Translations under genes and position numbers: made by a program | Assembly (NCBI GenBank): GCA_021234155.1 | Contig: JAJEKV010000027.1 | Span: forward strand, 5,022,623 to 5,086,622 | Source of the DNA: Isoetes taiwanensis | Taxonomy: Eukaryota > Streptophyta > Lycopodiopsida > Isoetales > Isoetaceae | DNA length: 64,000 bases | Reading direction: 5' to 3' | Shown here: piece by piece, positions 1 to 12,883 of the stretch | How positions within the stretch are numbered: position 1 is the stretch's first letter | Layout of the letters: every line of letters begins with the position of its first letter | Notes under the pieces: generated by a model | Databases searched by the model: none | What the model was told of the DNA's origin: nothing | What the model saw: only the letters and a program-made list of their open reading frames with translations

Positions 1-196
1 CAAAGTTCTTGTGGAGAATTCTGTTTTAGGGCGAGTCTTGACTGGAGATCAACTCTGTTTTTTGCTTTCTTGGAGATTTCAAGCTCGATTGCAAAGTTCT
101 TGTGGAGATTCTGTTTTAGGGCGGGTCTTGGCTGGAGATCAACTCTGTTTTTTGCTTTCTTGAAGATTTCAAGCTCGATTGCAAAGTTCTTGTGGA
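1..196. repeat. Tandem repeat, about 90-bp unit
   Basis: The unit beginning caaagttcttgtggaga starts at 1, 92 and 182, so the periods are 91 and 90 bp, and the third copy stops after about 15 bases. The first two copies differ at only a few positions. The window starts inside the array, so it may extend further upstream. No protein-coding function is recognised. Confidence 0.85.
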
Positions 197-493
197 CATT
201 TCCCGTCTTTTGGTGCATATTCTCATATTCTTCAAAGTTAAGTACTTCATTGGCTGAGTTTTTTACTGTTATATGCTTTTTTTACTTAGACTACTGTTTA
301 TTAAATGTCCTAATCTTGAAATTTCATGCAGGTATAGGATTATTCGTTGCTGTTCTTGCATGTTAAGTTACTTTTGTCACTGAAGTATATGTGTAGACAA
401 TAAGCTTTGTAGGTAAGAACACTGTTAGTCTAGATTATTTTTAGGTTAGAACAGATAAATGTTAGATTAGGTAAAATAATTGTTTTCTTAGAT

Positions 494-596
494 AAGGCAT
501 AATATTCCAGATTAATGTAGGCATAATTTCAGGATTACTTAGGCATTAGCTAGGCATAATTTTAGGCATAATTTAGGCATTACTTAGGCATAATTG
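494..596. repeat. Short AGGCATAAT-type degenerate repeats
   Basis: The motif taggcataat or taggcatta recurs about seven times in roughly 100 bp, with irregular spacing. It is probably simple-sequence decay rather than a regulatory array. Confidence 0.6.
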
Positions 597-2290
597 TTGA
601 CATTATATTTCTTGCATTTGTTAGACGCTTCTGACGTATATTTTTTGCAGGTGATGCAATATTTTGGAAGCAGGTGTAGCAGGAATAATGTATTGTTTAT
701 TGAAACTTCGTTTACGAGTTTTTATAGTTCTGTTTCTTCTCGTCAGAATGGCAGGAAATACAGAACCTTCCTTTAATTTGGTACATGATGGCGATACAAC
801 GATACTGTTGTTGTTGATCTTCCTAGCAATTCTGTCACACATCAGAACATCATAAGCACAACATGAAGCACAAATAATAAAATGGAACTGAACACTTTAT
901 TGATTCAAGTACTTACAACAGATTACCACTTAGCAGCAACATCATCTATGTGTCTCTTCTTCATGTGATGAGACGTGAATTGTTTCTTGATGAGCATTTT
1001 TTACATTCCAAATTGCCAGTTACAAGCTTTCATCAATTTCAAAAATCGACATTCATGCTTGCTTCAAGGAACTACCCTGGTGGCCGCCATACCCTAACCG
1101 TAGGCCCGCACGCAGAGAAAAGAAACGGAAAGAGAAATTTTCATGAAGGAAAATGAGAAAACAACAATGTAGGAGTAAAAAGATGAAAAACATAAGCGTG
1201 TGTATGTCGGATTAATGGTGACGGCTATGGTTACAAATTGGGAGATCAATGTTTCAAATTCGGCTTGAGGTTTTTCAATTAATTTTTTCCAAGCACACTT
1301 TTTGCAAGTCTAATATGAGAAGAGTCTAGGAAGCATTGAACCTCCAGTTCAAAAAAAAAAAAAAGGGAGAATTAAAAGTCTCCAAGCATAAAGAGAAAAG
1401 AGAAAAAAGGTTTTAGAATATTCTATCTATGATCATAATGATCCCCACAAGGTCCATGCAAAAAACCTCAAAATTGTTTAAAATAGTCAACATTTAGCAA
1501 ATTTTTCATCTAGGGCCTCAAACTGTAGCAATCTGTGTTCTGCTGAGTCATCACAAACGATTTTGCACAGCAACCCTAAGACTATAGGGACTAGAAACTC
1601 AAAGGACATGATTGCTTCTATTCCATACGTGAGTTGGAAAGGTGTGTGCCCTGTGACAGTCTTATAAGATGTTCGATAACCTGTCGTTGATGTTCATTTT
1701 GCTCATCCAGAACTTATGCAAATAGAATTCAACAACAATTTTGATTCAAACAATCAACTCAATGTTTTAATGGACAATAAAGACCTCACTACTAGTACCG
1801 TTACAACACATTCTAGTCCTGAGTTTGATGACAGAAACTTGACCTTCGTGGGTGGATTGAGCAAGCTACATGTTGGCAACGATTCACCATAGAGATCAAA
1901 AGGTTACTGACTCTGCAACACGTGTCTCACAATTGGAGTTAGAAAAATTCTACCCTTAGTGCAGATTTAGAACGTAAAGTTTTTAAATACACTCAGTTGC
2001 TCCAAAAATATGACTCCTTGGTGGTGGAGCATTATAATCTCCAAAAGCAGAAGGCAAGTACACCACATATTTCTTTTGACAAGCACAACAATTTGATCAA
2101 ACAGACTACCAAATCAATTTTTAAGCGGATGCAGACTCCGATTTCTGAAAATCAGCAATTAATTACTCAGTTAAATTATTACAAACAGAGCACCTATCAT
2201 GATGATTATGAAGTTTTGCAGCTTCCTCCTTATAAACAAGCTATTTTAGATGAATAGCGGAAACCATTTCTTGAAGATGGATCCCTTATT
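597..2290. other. No recognisable gene; weak transposon-like coding remnant
   Basis: Nothing is recognisable up to about 1990. From 1997 to 2257 a plus-strand frame of about 86 codons is hydrophilic and possibly coiled-coil (a YDSLVVEHYNLQKQK stretch). The frame at 2820-2994 is similar in style (LENDLLNKLRFSMEQFKV). The two flank the laccase fragment and may belong to one decayed element, but I recognise no family. Confidence 0.35.
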
Positions 2291-2830
2291 TATTAGCATT
2301 TGCGTAGATCAACAGGGGGGCCAGGATGGATTTCATCTGGCTCTGTTCCATCTTTAACAATGAAAACAATCTCCATATCCCAAGAAACATGCCATCAAAG
2401 TGGCAATGCATAAGCCAAACACCTACAATAAAAATAAAAAGGTAGCAACCATGTCAGATTCATCCATTATGCCATCATTTAGTGGACAAATGAAAGAGAA
2501 AAAAGAACTTAGGTTTTCAGCTTTCCATCTCAGTGCAGTCCATCCAGATTTTGTCAACATGGAAGTATTTGTTTTAGCTGGATCAACCAGATTGAATTTC
2601 GCCGGATCGGAGCTAGAATTATAGTTCCCATCTCCATATCCAACCACATAGAAATGAGTGCCATGCAAATGGAAAGGATGATCTTCACGCTGGAGGTTTA
2701 TGGTCCCCTGGATAACCAGCTGAACATTAGCGCCATATGGGAGAACTATAACCTTAGCACCTTTATTCGATGCCAGACTTTCAATATTGAGAGACACCTC
2801 TGTCTTAAACAGAAATTTTACAAGGGGAGC
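2291..2830 (-). pseudogene. Laccase, C-terminal two-exon fragment (decayed)
   Basis: Reading the minus strand from about 2830, the frame gives a multicopper-oxidase C-terminal domain: a GAKVIVLPYGANVQLV strand, then the type-2/3 copper motif HPFHLHG, then a FYVVGYGDGNYN and FNLVDP stretch typical of plant laccases. The next exon lies at about 2398-2291 and contains VWLMHCHFD, the laccase HCH copper ligands. A single missing base after it shifts the frame; in the shifted frame the laccase tail continues to a normal stop. The expected GT donor after WKAEN is also absent. Laccases oxidise monolignols in the cell wall. The N-terminal two cupredoxin domains are missing and the exon pair sits inside repeat-like sequence, so this is a non-functional fragment. 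Confidence 0.85.
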
Positions 2831-3874
2831 TTTCTAAACATTTCAGTTGATGGTTTTATAGTAAGAGCAAGACATCTTGAGAATGACCTTTTAAATAAGT
2901 TGAGATTCTCTATGGAACAGTTCAAGGTCTGTTCTCATCAGTTGGAAATTGACCTGGAGCGCGCTAAACATTTTAGTCGAGTGACCGTTGGATGAGGGAA
3001 GTTCTATGGTTTATATGGTGGGCTGCCGTATATGATAGAGGAGCGTCACATAAAAGCTCCTCCTCCTCCTCCTCCTCCAATCTTACTAAAAGTTAAGGGT
3101 ATGTTAGTAGCTAGGGTGAATATCGTGTTATCTTTCCTTCTAATTATGGTGAGATCTCTTGTTTATAAACCTGTTGCGTTTATATACATGATATGATCAA
3201 TATTAAGGAAACACATGATATGATGAATATAAAACTTGCCTTTCTTAAGTGAAAGGAAACAAAGACAAACATAGATATGAATGCCTGAGCTCAAACCCAA
3301 ATGACTTCAAGTCCGCTAGTAACAACACTCCAACTTGTCCACGTTGGCCAGATCCTGCAGCAAAAATGCACACAAGTGAGCTCCTCAGTGCTAGAGGTTT
3401 AACATACAATATTTCCTTGCAGATTGCATTCAACTTGGCAAAGTCTTATAAGCGAACTGGACATCACTGAGCTCCCGATGCTGGAGCCCCCTCAGAATTT
3501 CCATATCTCCTTGCAAAAATTGACTTCCCAAAGGCAACATGCCACACTTTTCATCAAAAGGTGTACAATTTGATTTATTTTGAAAGTGCCACAAAATGCC
3601 AAGGCTGCAACGGAATATTCTACGGATTCATTCTTTGGCCACCGGGAATATTCCTCTGCCCGGAAAGAAGATTCCCTTCGCTTCCCTGTATTTCTTTGAA
3701 TGTTCATCTTGCATCCAATACCCTGCCTCCCCCATGCCCGGCACGGCGGTCGTTTCCCTCTTGATTAGGAGCTGCCCAGCTATGAAGGCTCAGATCCGTC
3801 GTGCCGGCAATCAAACCCGAGTGGCGTGATCGCTTAATACCTGGGCTTTGATTTTCTTTTTTTTTTTTCTGTTC
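2831..3874. other. Upstream region of the ALA3-like gene; no gene recognised
   Basis: It contains a (TCC)n tract at about 3059-3077 and a more GC-rich stretch at 3590-3840 with no convincing coding frame. It may include the promoter of the downstream flippase gene, but no specific element could be assigned. Confidence 0.4.
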
Positions 3875-3949
3875 ATGGCAGCTCTCGTTTCAGCGCGAGA
3901 TCTTGCAAGATCTGTCCACCAGAATTATGCTCAGCTGGTAAGGGCTTGA
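3875..3949 (+). other. Possible upstream ORF in the ALA3-like 5' leader
   Basis: ATG at 3875 opens a 24-codon frame (MAALVSARDLARSVHQNYAQ, four more codons, then TGA at 3947). It lies about 220 bp before the proposed flippase start. If the transcript begins upstream of it, it could act as a uORF. No transcript evidence is available, so this is only a candidate. Confidence 0.2.
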
Positions 3950-4168
3950 CAGAATTGCATTTTTTTCAGGCCATGAAATGAGCTGGTCGAAATAGCAAGA
4001 CCCCGGATCCCAACAGGTTATCTAGGTAGATCTAAAATCTGTCTCGAATTTAGAGCAGCGTATCCTTTGATACGAGCAGGAACTTGAAGATTATGGTATC
4101 GTCAAGGACGATTGTATGATCGAGGTTTTGGGCTTTAATCCGAAAATGTCATCAGTGAGTTGAACAAG

Positions 4169-7100
4169 ATGCCTCGTGGTAGAAAGTGGCCCGGAACTGC
4201 ATTTTTTATGCGAGGTAATCGCAGTAGTCGGGGGAGAATGAGGCTGCATCAGACACATATCCCCGTGCATGAAGCTGGGCAGCCAACCCATCGAACCATC
4301 CAGTGCAACGATTCAGCTTCTAATTCCATTTTCAAATTTAAGGTGCATTTCTTGTCTCAAGCTACAGGATTGAAGCTTAACTGCTCACCTTTATGATGGC
4401 ATTTATAAATAAATTTTGATATTGTGATATCCATAGCCCATCTGGTAAATGTAAGTAATAGAGCTGTGGCAGGTTTATAAATGCATCTATTTGAAGTTTT
4501 CTCAGTCATATAAAAACATTCCTTACAATGAGTGCATTTATAAGCACGAGAGATGGCACAATAGTTCCTGTATTGTAGAGTCACGCAAGTTACCACTCAA
4601 GTTTCTTGCTTCCCACATGAATGGTTCGGCTGAATTTATGTGATTCTCACGTGGGTGGAGACACATCAATGATACTCCTGGGCATTTTGAGTGGTCTTAA
4701 GTTTGTCCTGCGACGCTTCTGGCTAGAAGAATTTGCACTTTGTGCAGATGCTAGTTATCATCATACCTTTGCAAGATGATACACAAAAACATTGTAGCAG
4801 CCATCACATTTCATGGTTAAAATGGGAAAGGATCATATTTGTGGACCTCCAAGAAGGGTGTAGAAATTGACAATGGTAAGTCAAATGCTTTTATTCATTT
4901 CAATCTTTTTGTCGCTTGGCAGGACAATGTAATTTCCACAACGAAGTATAATCTGTTCACGTTTCTGCCCAAAGGCTTGTTTGAACAGGTAAAGGCATTC
5001 GTTTTATGTCATTTGCACTTTATTTAGATTGTCTTTGGCATTTAGAAGGAAAAATCTTGAGCTCTTTTCTGATAAAACAATTGTTGCAATTTAACTTTAA
5101 TTCACAGTTCCGTCGCGTTGCAAATTTGTATTTTCTCATGATTGCAATACTTTCTACAACGCCTATTAGGTATGACACCCTTTACGCAGCGAAATACATT
5201 CTTCGTTAAATTAGTTGCAATACATTTGGGTATTGGGTTTCTCTGAACTATATGGTTGCACATCAAATAGCCATCTTTCAAATAATTGAAGATATTACTC
5301 GAGAACCATGTAACTGTTATGGCACAGTTCCCTTGTAGCTCTTGCAATATTAGACTGATATCAGCATATTCTAGATTTGAAAGGCTAGGCAAGCTAGTAT
5401 TGAAAACGATAAAAGGACATAGAACGGTCCAGTTCCAATTTGGAAAATATGGGGCATTTGAAAGGAGGTTAATTAGACCAACAGCAGCATCTGTCTAAGC
5501 TAGTATTGAAAGTAAAAGACACGATAAAAAGACATAAGACAGTCTATTATTTTGGAAATTGGGTCAACTAATTGGCCGCGTTCATCTTCCTAGGGGGTTA
5601 AGATTTGCGTTTAGGGGTTTTAGAACTTTGAGTTTACGAAGAGTCTTCTCTTCATCTTTGGAAAGATTCTTTGCTTTGTCTCTTTGTTATTTTTGGCCTT
5701 CTAATTTTTGTTTATTATTTATTAGTATCTGGTGCTACTGAATTAGTGTAAAGAAAGTGGTCAGCATTTTTGTTCATCAGCTGTTGCAACATAATGGGGT
5801 CTCATCATAAACAATGTAACTTATTTCATAATATATCGGGCAAAAAGGAGAGAGTGTCCTTCAGATTCAACTTCTCCTCAGTCCACAGTTGTTAGAGTCT
5901 TTGCTTGCATTTGACTTGGTCTAACTTCCATGGACAAATTCGTTCTTGGTTTTGTTTTTTGAAGGAAACCTTTCATTGATATGTTCAATTACTTAACTGA
6001 TTCTCCATTAAGTTTATACACATTTGGAATATCTCAAGGTTGATGTTCAGTTGTAAGCGCACACATGCACACTTATAGCCTCAGAATAAGAAATTACATT
6101 TGCAGTTGTAAGATGCACATGACTAAAACCTGGAAGGATAAGAAGCAAAGGGAAGGGATATTGAAACGAATACAAGGGGTCAATGTTTTGCTGTCAAAAT
6201 TTCTGCACTTAAACCAGAAAAAGTCTGCACAGATTTTGCTCATCTTGAATGGCTCCCATTTCATAAATATGTCGCGAGCTTGAACCCTAATGTAACCTGG
6301 AGTTTATTGATGGTAGACTTCTGATTAGAATTCTTTTTAAGCAGCTCTTTAAGGAACTGTATCTGTAAGATGGTTTCTTTGATCTCCTTTTTGAACATTT
6401 GAAAAGATGAAATTTTTCCTTGTAATATCTGTAGTTATGGATTTGCACTTAAAGTTTGCTGTGTGTAAATGGCTCTTAAATGCAGTCCTGTGCAACCAAT
6501 TACCAACATCGTTCCTCTTTCGATTGTTCTTGCTGCTTCCCTTATCAAGGAAGCTTTTGAAGATCGGGTAAGAAAAACGTTCAGCTATTCTTTTGGTTGT
6601 TCAAAGCCACCAATCGTTTTGTCTGGAGTTATATAGGCTGACAATGTAATCATCTTACTATTTTACAGCGAAGGTACCAGAATGACAAGCAGATAAATTC
6701 AAGTGAGGTTGAGGTTCTGAAAGGACAAGACTGGAAGCCTTGTCCTTGGAGCATGGTTTCCGTGGGTGAAATTGTTAGGGTATGATTTCTTGGTCATGTT
6801 TAATCTGCAGTCAAAGATCAGGTGTTATTCGTTGAATTTCTTTAATAGGTAAAGCAAGATCACTATTTCCCAGCAGATTTGTTATTTCTGGCAAGCACGA
6901 ACGGGGATGGCGTGTGCTACATTGAGGTGCACAATTATGAGAAATTTGCTGGGTACGTTTATCATTCCGTCATTGACAGTTGTGCTTCTTTGCATGATAG
7001 ACTTCCAATTTGGATGGTGAAACAAACCTTAAGATACGAAAGGCTTTAGAGAGGACATGGGACTTCGTAACTCCTGATAAATTATCCGAGTTTAGAGGTT

Positions 7101-10100
7101 TGTTATTTTGTTTGTTTTGTTAATAAGATGCTAGTTGTATCTGATAATCTGCTAATTATGTAGCATCTATTGAATGCGAGCAACCAAACAATTCCCTCTA
7201 TACTTTCACTGGAAATCTGGTAGTTGGCAAGCAAACTCTGCCACTTTCCCCAAATCAGATTTTGCTTCGGGTAGGTTCGCTATATTGGTTTTGACTAATA
7301 AATGTCTTTATTAGCATGCGAAAAGTAATGCTGCCTGTATATGTTCTTCTTGACAGGGGTGTAGCTTGCGCAATACCGAATTCATTGTCGGAGTCGTTAT
7401 TTTCACAGGGCATGAAACAAAGGTATGTATTCCTTTGCTCTGATGTATTATTGAACCATCTTTTGGAGATTGTATTTCTTGTGTTCATTTGGTGGTGTGT
7501 AGAAATGAACATTATTTACTGCTGCACGCGGAAAAGTTTTATTATTCTCCTCATGTCGGCTGTTTCCCACATGGTTTACTAGTATGACATAAACCAGATG
7601 AATTTGCATAAAGACTGGATTAGCAACAAAACACAATCTCTTATTTATGTCTACAATAACAATTTGGAACTCGGGTTGTATGATATTGGATGAAGCTGGA
7701 ATAGGGATGGATCAGTTGTGGCCTTAACGAAGACCATTGTTGAGCAAATTTGGCTTTGTGTAGTGTCCAGCATGGTCTCTAGCGGTTACTATTTATTGGT
7801 AAAAAATCTTACACAATAGGCACAAAGGAAGCCATTTTTACATTGACGTCTAATTTCGTTTTGTTGCATGGTGTTTATTAGCAAGGGCTCATCACATGTA
7901 TCTGATGACAATTTTTTTTATGATTTCAGGTGATGATGAATGCGATGGATGTACCTTCTAAAAGAAGCACTCTAGAAAGGAGGCTTGACAAGTTGATTTT
8001 GACTCTGTTTGGAATACTTTTCTTTTTGTGTTTTGTCGGAGGAATTGGCAGGTCAAATTTTCAACAGTATTATGACTTACAGCTTAGATTGCCTTCCATA
8101 GTTACGAGTTTATGCTGTATCACCTTCCTCAATTATGCTGGTGGTTTTTTATTTTCGTTAGTTTCAGTGTCTGATAAGCCTGTACATTTGCCTGGACAGT
8201 GGAATTTTTCTGGACCGCAAATACTGGTATTTTGATCTACAGTCAGATGTGGAAGAACAATATAATCCGAGTAATCGGTTTCTGGTAAGTTCATATCCAT
8301 ATTCTTTAGCTTTGTTTATATTTGTCAGTGTTTGATGCTTAGTTTATTTCCAGGTTGGACTATTAGGAATGTTCACACTGGTCACACTTTACTCTTCAAT
8401 AATTCCAATATCATTATATGTTTCTATTGAGGTTTGCATATTTAGATCATTCTATGCAAGAAACACTAGGCTAAATTTATTCTGAGGTTATTTGTTGCAT
8501 TTTAGATGATCAAGTTTATTCAGTCTACCCAATTTATCAACAAGGACATAAACATGTACCATAGCCAAAGCCGTACTTACGCAATGGCGCGGACTTCGAA
8601 CTTAAATGAAGAGCTCGGCCAGGTTTACCAAGGCTCTTGTGGCTGAATTAGGTTAAAAGATGATGCCCGAAATTAAAATTGTAAAGTACTGCCTTTGCAG
8701 ATTGAGTATATCTTTTCGGACAAAACTGGAACGCTGACACGAAATTTGATGGAATTTTTTAAATGCTCTATTGGAGGGATTATGTATGGGACGGGAACAA
8801 CTGAAGTTCAGCGGGCAGCTGCTCGTCGGACCGGGGTCCCAATTGAAGAGGTTGTTGACCTGAGCTACTTGATGAATGTTTGGTGAGCTATCTTATAATA
8901 GGTGACATATGATCACCTTTTAAGGTAGTGTGCTAGATTCTGGTTAACTTGCATCATCTGCCTATGTGGCCTTGACAGGTGTACCCTTCAGAATATGCAA
9001 TACGCGAAAAAGGGTTTAATTTTGATGATCGAAGGCTAATGAGGGGAGCTTGGAGAAATGAACCTAATCCAGAAGTCTGCAAGGTAAAGCTTTGTAGCCT
9101 TTTAAATACCAATATTTTTTTGTGAAGACATGTCAGAGCGTTGCTGGTCATTGTTTGCTCATTTCGCTAAGGATATATTTTTGCAGGAGTTCTTTAGGTG
9201 CCTTGCAATCTGTCATACTGTGCTGCCAGAAGGGGAAGAAGTACCAGAAAAAATTGTTTATCAAGCTGCATCACCAGACGAAGCTGCACTTGTACAGGCA
9301 GCCAAAAACTTTGGCTATTTTTTCTACCGGTTAGTCATTCTATGTGTTAGTTTCATAGCCAATACTGATATTTTAAGCTAAACATCGTGCTTTTGGAAAT
9401 GTTGTACTTGGAATTTTTATTTTGTTGTGCTTTAGGGATGCACCTATAACCATCATACACTTTGCTGTGTATGCATGGTACGTGTAAACGGTCGACGATG
9501 ATTATTTGTTAAGCTTTTGCAGTCGATCTCCTACAACTATTAAAGTTCGTGAATCTCATGTTGAGAAGATAGGCCGTGTACAGGATGTTGAATACGAAAT
9601 ACTGAACGTGTTAGAATTTAACAGGCATGTCTTGGCTTTAACTGCTTTCATCAAGAAGCTTGTATTAGTATCTAATATAATAAATTTCTCCTACCAGTAC
9701 AAGAAAGCGGCAATCTGTTATTTGTCGGTACCCAAATGGGCGTTTGGTTCTTTATTGCAAGGTGAAGGAACGTTAATGCTTCTTGATTAAGGTAATTCAG
9801 ATGTTGTGCTTACAGTTGTGGTTATTTTCAGGGCGCGGATACTGTTATATATGAAAGACTGTCAGATGTGGGTAATGGAGTGAAGGAGATATCAAGAGAG
9901 CATTTAGAAAATTTTGGAGCAGATGGTTTACGAACACTTTGTTTGGCTTATAGAGATCTTGATCCTCATCTTTATGAATCCTGGAATGAAAAATTCATTC
10001 AAGCTAAGTCTGCTCTGCGAGATCGTGAAAAGAAGCTTGATGAGGTTAATAAAAATCTAGGTGAATTTCCTGGGGAATGCGTGTTCCAAAAAATTAACAT

Positions 10101-12883
10101 TGATAGCATAAATCATGCTTAGGTTTCTGAGCTCATTGAAAAGGACCTTATTCTTATTGGATGCACTGCCATCGAGGACAAGTTGCAAGAGGGTGTTCCG
10201 CGCTGCATAGAAACACTTGCCAAAGCTGGAATCAAAATTTGGGTCCTCACAGGGGATAAGATGGAAACTGCTATTAACATTGCATATGGTATCTTATCCT
10301 ACTCCCTACAATATGAAGCTGTATTTGTTTGGAATGAGTGAAGATTTGCCTTTGCAGCTTGCAGTTTAATCAGCAATGAAATGAAACAGTTTATCATCAG
10401 CTCAGATACAAAGGCAATCAGGGACATCGAGGATAGGGTGAGAAGGATTTTGACGTTTCTTCCTATATGTTACAATCAATAAATGCTTCTATGTTCTGTT
10501 TTCCTCAGGGGGATCCCGTTCAAACTGCTGAGGCTATTGAGAATTTGGTGAGAGAACAATTATCAGCATCCCTTTCTCAGGCCATGGAAAAGACGGGGTT
10601 GGAACTTGCTTTGATTATTGATGGAAGATGCTTAATGTTTGCATTGGATCCTCAACTACGGGGCACGCTTTTGCGCTTGTCTATGATGTGTAAAGCTGTT
10701 GTTTGCTGTAGGGTCTCCCCACTCCAGAAGGCACAGGTATTAAGGAAAGCTATTTTGACCACAATGAAGAACTTCTTCACTTCTCTTATGGGTTGTGGTA
10801 TTGAGACTTTGCTAAGTGCTATAGCTTAATGCTATGATGCAGGTAACTAGTCTGATAAAGGATGGCGCAAAGAAAATAACACTGAGCATTGGAGATGGTG
10901 CAAATGATGTGAGCATGATACAGGCTGCTCATATTGGTGTTGGCATCAGTGGTCAGGAAGGCATGCAAGCAGTAATGGCCAGTGACTTTGCCATTGCTCA
11001 GTTCCGTTTCTTGACTGATTTGCTGTTAGTTCATGGTCGATGGTCTTATATTAGGATAACAAAGGTGCTCTCTTTTCTTTACAACCTTCTTTTGATTTCA
11101 AATATAATGTTCTAACGTACTCTGATGGTGGTTTGCAGGTCGTGAGTTATTTCTTTTATAAGAATTTGACATTTAGTTTAACACAATTTTGGTTCAATTG
11201 CTATACGGGGTTTTCGGGCCAAAGATTTTATGATGATTGGTTCCAGTCCTTATTTAATGTGGTTTTTACGGCGCTCCCAGTTATTGTTGTTGGGGTCTTT
11301 GACAAGGTAATTATTCATATTTAATTATACTTGGAATTGGAGGAATATAATCAGGTTAGTAGTACGTGTCTGTGCATGGATGAATGCCTGTTTTGGCAAT
11401 TATCGGTCATGAATGTGTAATAGGCTAGGCAAGATTAAGTATGTGAAGTCAAGAATGTTCTCATGGTAAGCCCTCACGTGGCAACCAAACAAAGTTTCCT
11501 AAATGCCAACATTTGGGCTCTCTTCTTGAAACATTCAATACCTTGATAGCAATCATATAAATGCTAGGATTGCATGCAGAATTGCTGCATATTAACAGGG
11601 AAAGAGTACTAAGATTGCAAGGAAATTGCAAGCTTCTTGCCGAGGATAAAGGGGCTTTTGTGGTGAGCATGGCCATTTGCCGACATGGCTCTTAAATGTC
11701 AGCAGTTATCAGTGATTTTTCTCTGGCATATATATTTCATCCCATACTGCTCACTTGATGGATTTCTTTTTTCTACGATGAATGTGAAAAATATATCCAT
11801 GGAAGAGAAACTATAAGACAAACTATGTTTGTGGCTTGATCTTTAGATTAATGCTATTCAATTTCATGCAGTTTTTTGGTTGTCTCATCCACCTCGTGTT
11901 GGATTCTAAATGGATTACACTTGGTTCTTTGCAGGACGTCAGTGCAAGGAGCTCAAGACAGTTTCCTCAGCTATATAAAGCTGGGATAGGCAATTTATAC
12001 TTTACAAAGCGTGTGCTTGCTAGCTGGTTCATTTCTGCAGTATATCAGTCAATTATATTTTTCTATTTTCCTATTTCTGCTGGAAGGGATGGGCAGAACG
12101 GCTCTGGTAGGATACTTGGCCTTTGGGATATGGGGACTATGGCTTTCACTTGCGTTGTAATTACTGTCAATGTAAGACTCATTATGGCATGCACATATAT
12201 AACATCTTGGCATCATGTTAGTGTGGCTTTCAGTATTGTTTCCTGGATTGTGTTTATATTCATCTACTCTGGCATTCGGACAAATTGGGTCAGCCAGGTG
12301 AGTGCATGCCTAGTCCAAGAGAAGTTTCATGGCTGTTGGCATAATACCTTTGTCTGACTTGGTTGCTTTTCTGCAGCAAAATATTGAAGGGGTAATTTAT
12401 GTGCTCCTTCAGACGTGGTATTTTTGGTTTACAATCATATTAGTACCCATAGTGGCCCTTGCGGGTGACTTTCTTTATCAAGGGTAAGGTATTGATTGTC
12501 TAGAGATAGCTTTGCATCAACATGACATGCTTCTGTCATTCTACAGAGTCAGGCGTTGGTTTTTTCCGTATGACTATGAAATTATTCAAGAAATGGAAAA
12601 ATGTCAGCCTCATCCTCTACATCCAGATGCTGATTTGCTGCTGGTAGAAGAAGAACCAATGCTAACAGTAGAGGAGGAGCGGACAATAGCCATGGCCCAG
12701 TTGCCCCGTGAACGGTCGAAGCATACTGGTTTCTCATTTGATTCTCCTGGATTTGATTCATTCTTTGCATTACAACAGGGAGTTGTGACACCACATCGTG
12801 CCTGGGATGTGGCTCGACGCGCAAGCATGCAACCCCGTAGGGATTCCAGGGAATCGTCCTACCATAACAAGCATTTCACTTGA
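4169..12883 (+). CDS. ALA3: P4-type ATPase, phospholipid flippase, ALA3-like (27 exons)
   Basis: Predicted exons: 4169-4342, 4923-4988, 5108-5169, 6486-6567, 6669-6779, 6849-6926, 7001-7097, 7164-7270, 7357-7422, 7930-8051, 8200-8284, 8354-8431, 8506-8622, 8701-8850, 8979-9083, 9187-9329, 9523-9624, 9698-9761, 9832-10044, 10123-10288, 10358-10437, 10509-10736, 10843-11064, 11139-11306, 11935-12297, 12377-12483, 12547-12883. They join in frame to about 1,230 residues, close to Arabidopsis ALA3. The motifs are complete: DGET (about 196-199), PISL (368-371), the phosphorylated Asp in DKTGT (422-426), the KGA loop (about 603) and GDGANDVS (about 849). The family flips aminophospholipids at Golgi and endosomal membranes with a CDC50/ALIS subunit. 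The start at 4169 is the first in-frame ATG and could be later. The exon 14 end (8850) uses a weak donor; a stronger GTGAGC at 8883 is out of phase. Confidence 0.95.
11307..11934 (+). other. Long intron of the ALA3-like gene
   Basis: This 628-bp intron lies between the exon ending VFDK and the exon starting DVSARSS. No nested gene or element is recognised. The other long intron, 5170-6485 (1,316 bp), holds two imperfect copies of an aagctagtattgaaa-type segment near 5391 and 5498 and nothing else identifiable. Confidence 0.8.

Noticed and set aside
3925-3995. tRNA-like A-box (tgctcagctggtaagggc) and weak B-box (ggtcgaaat)
   Set aside because: No cloverleaf could be drawn and the B-box is poor. 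The region is better seen as the leader of the flippase gene.
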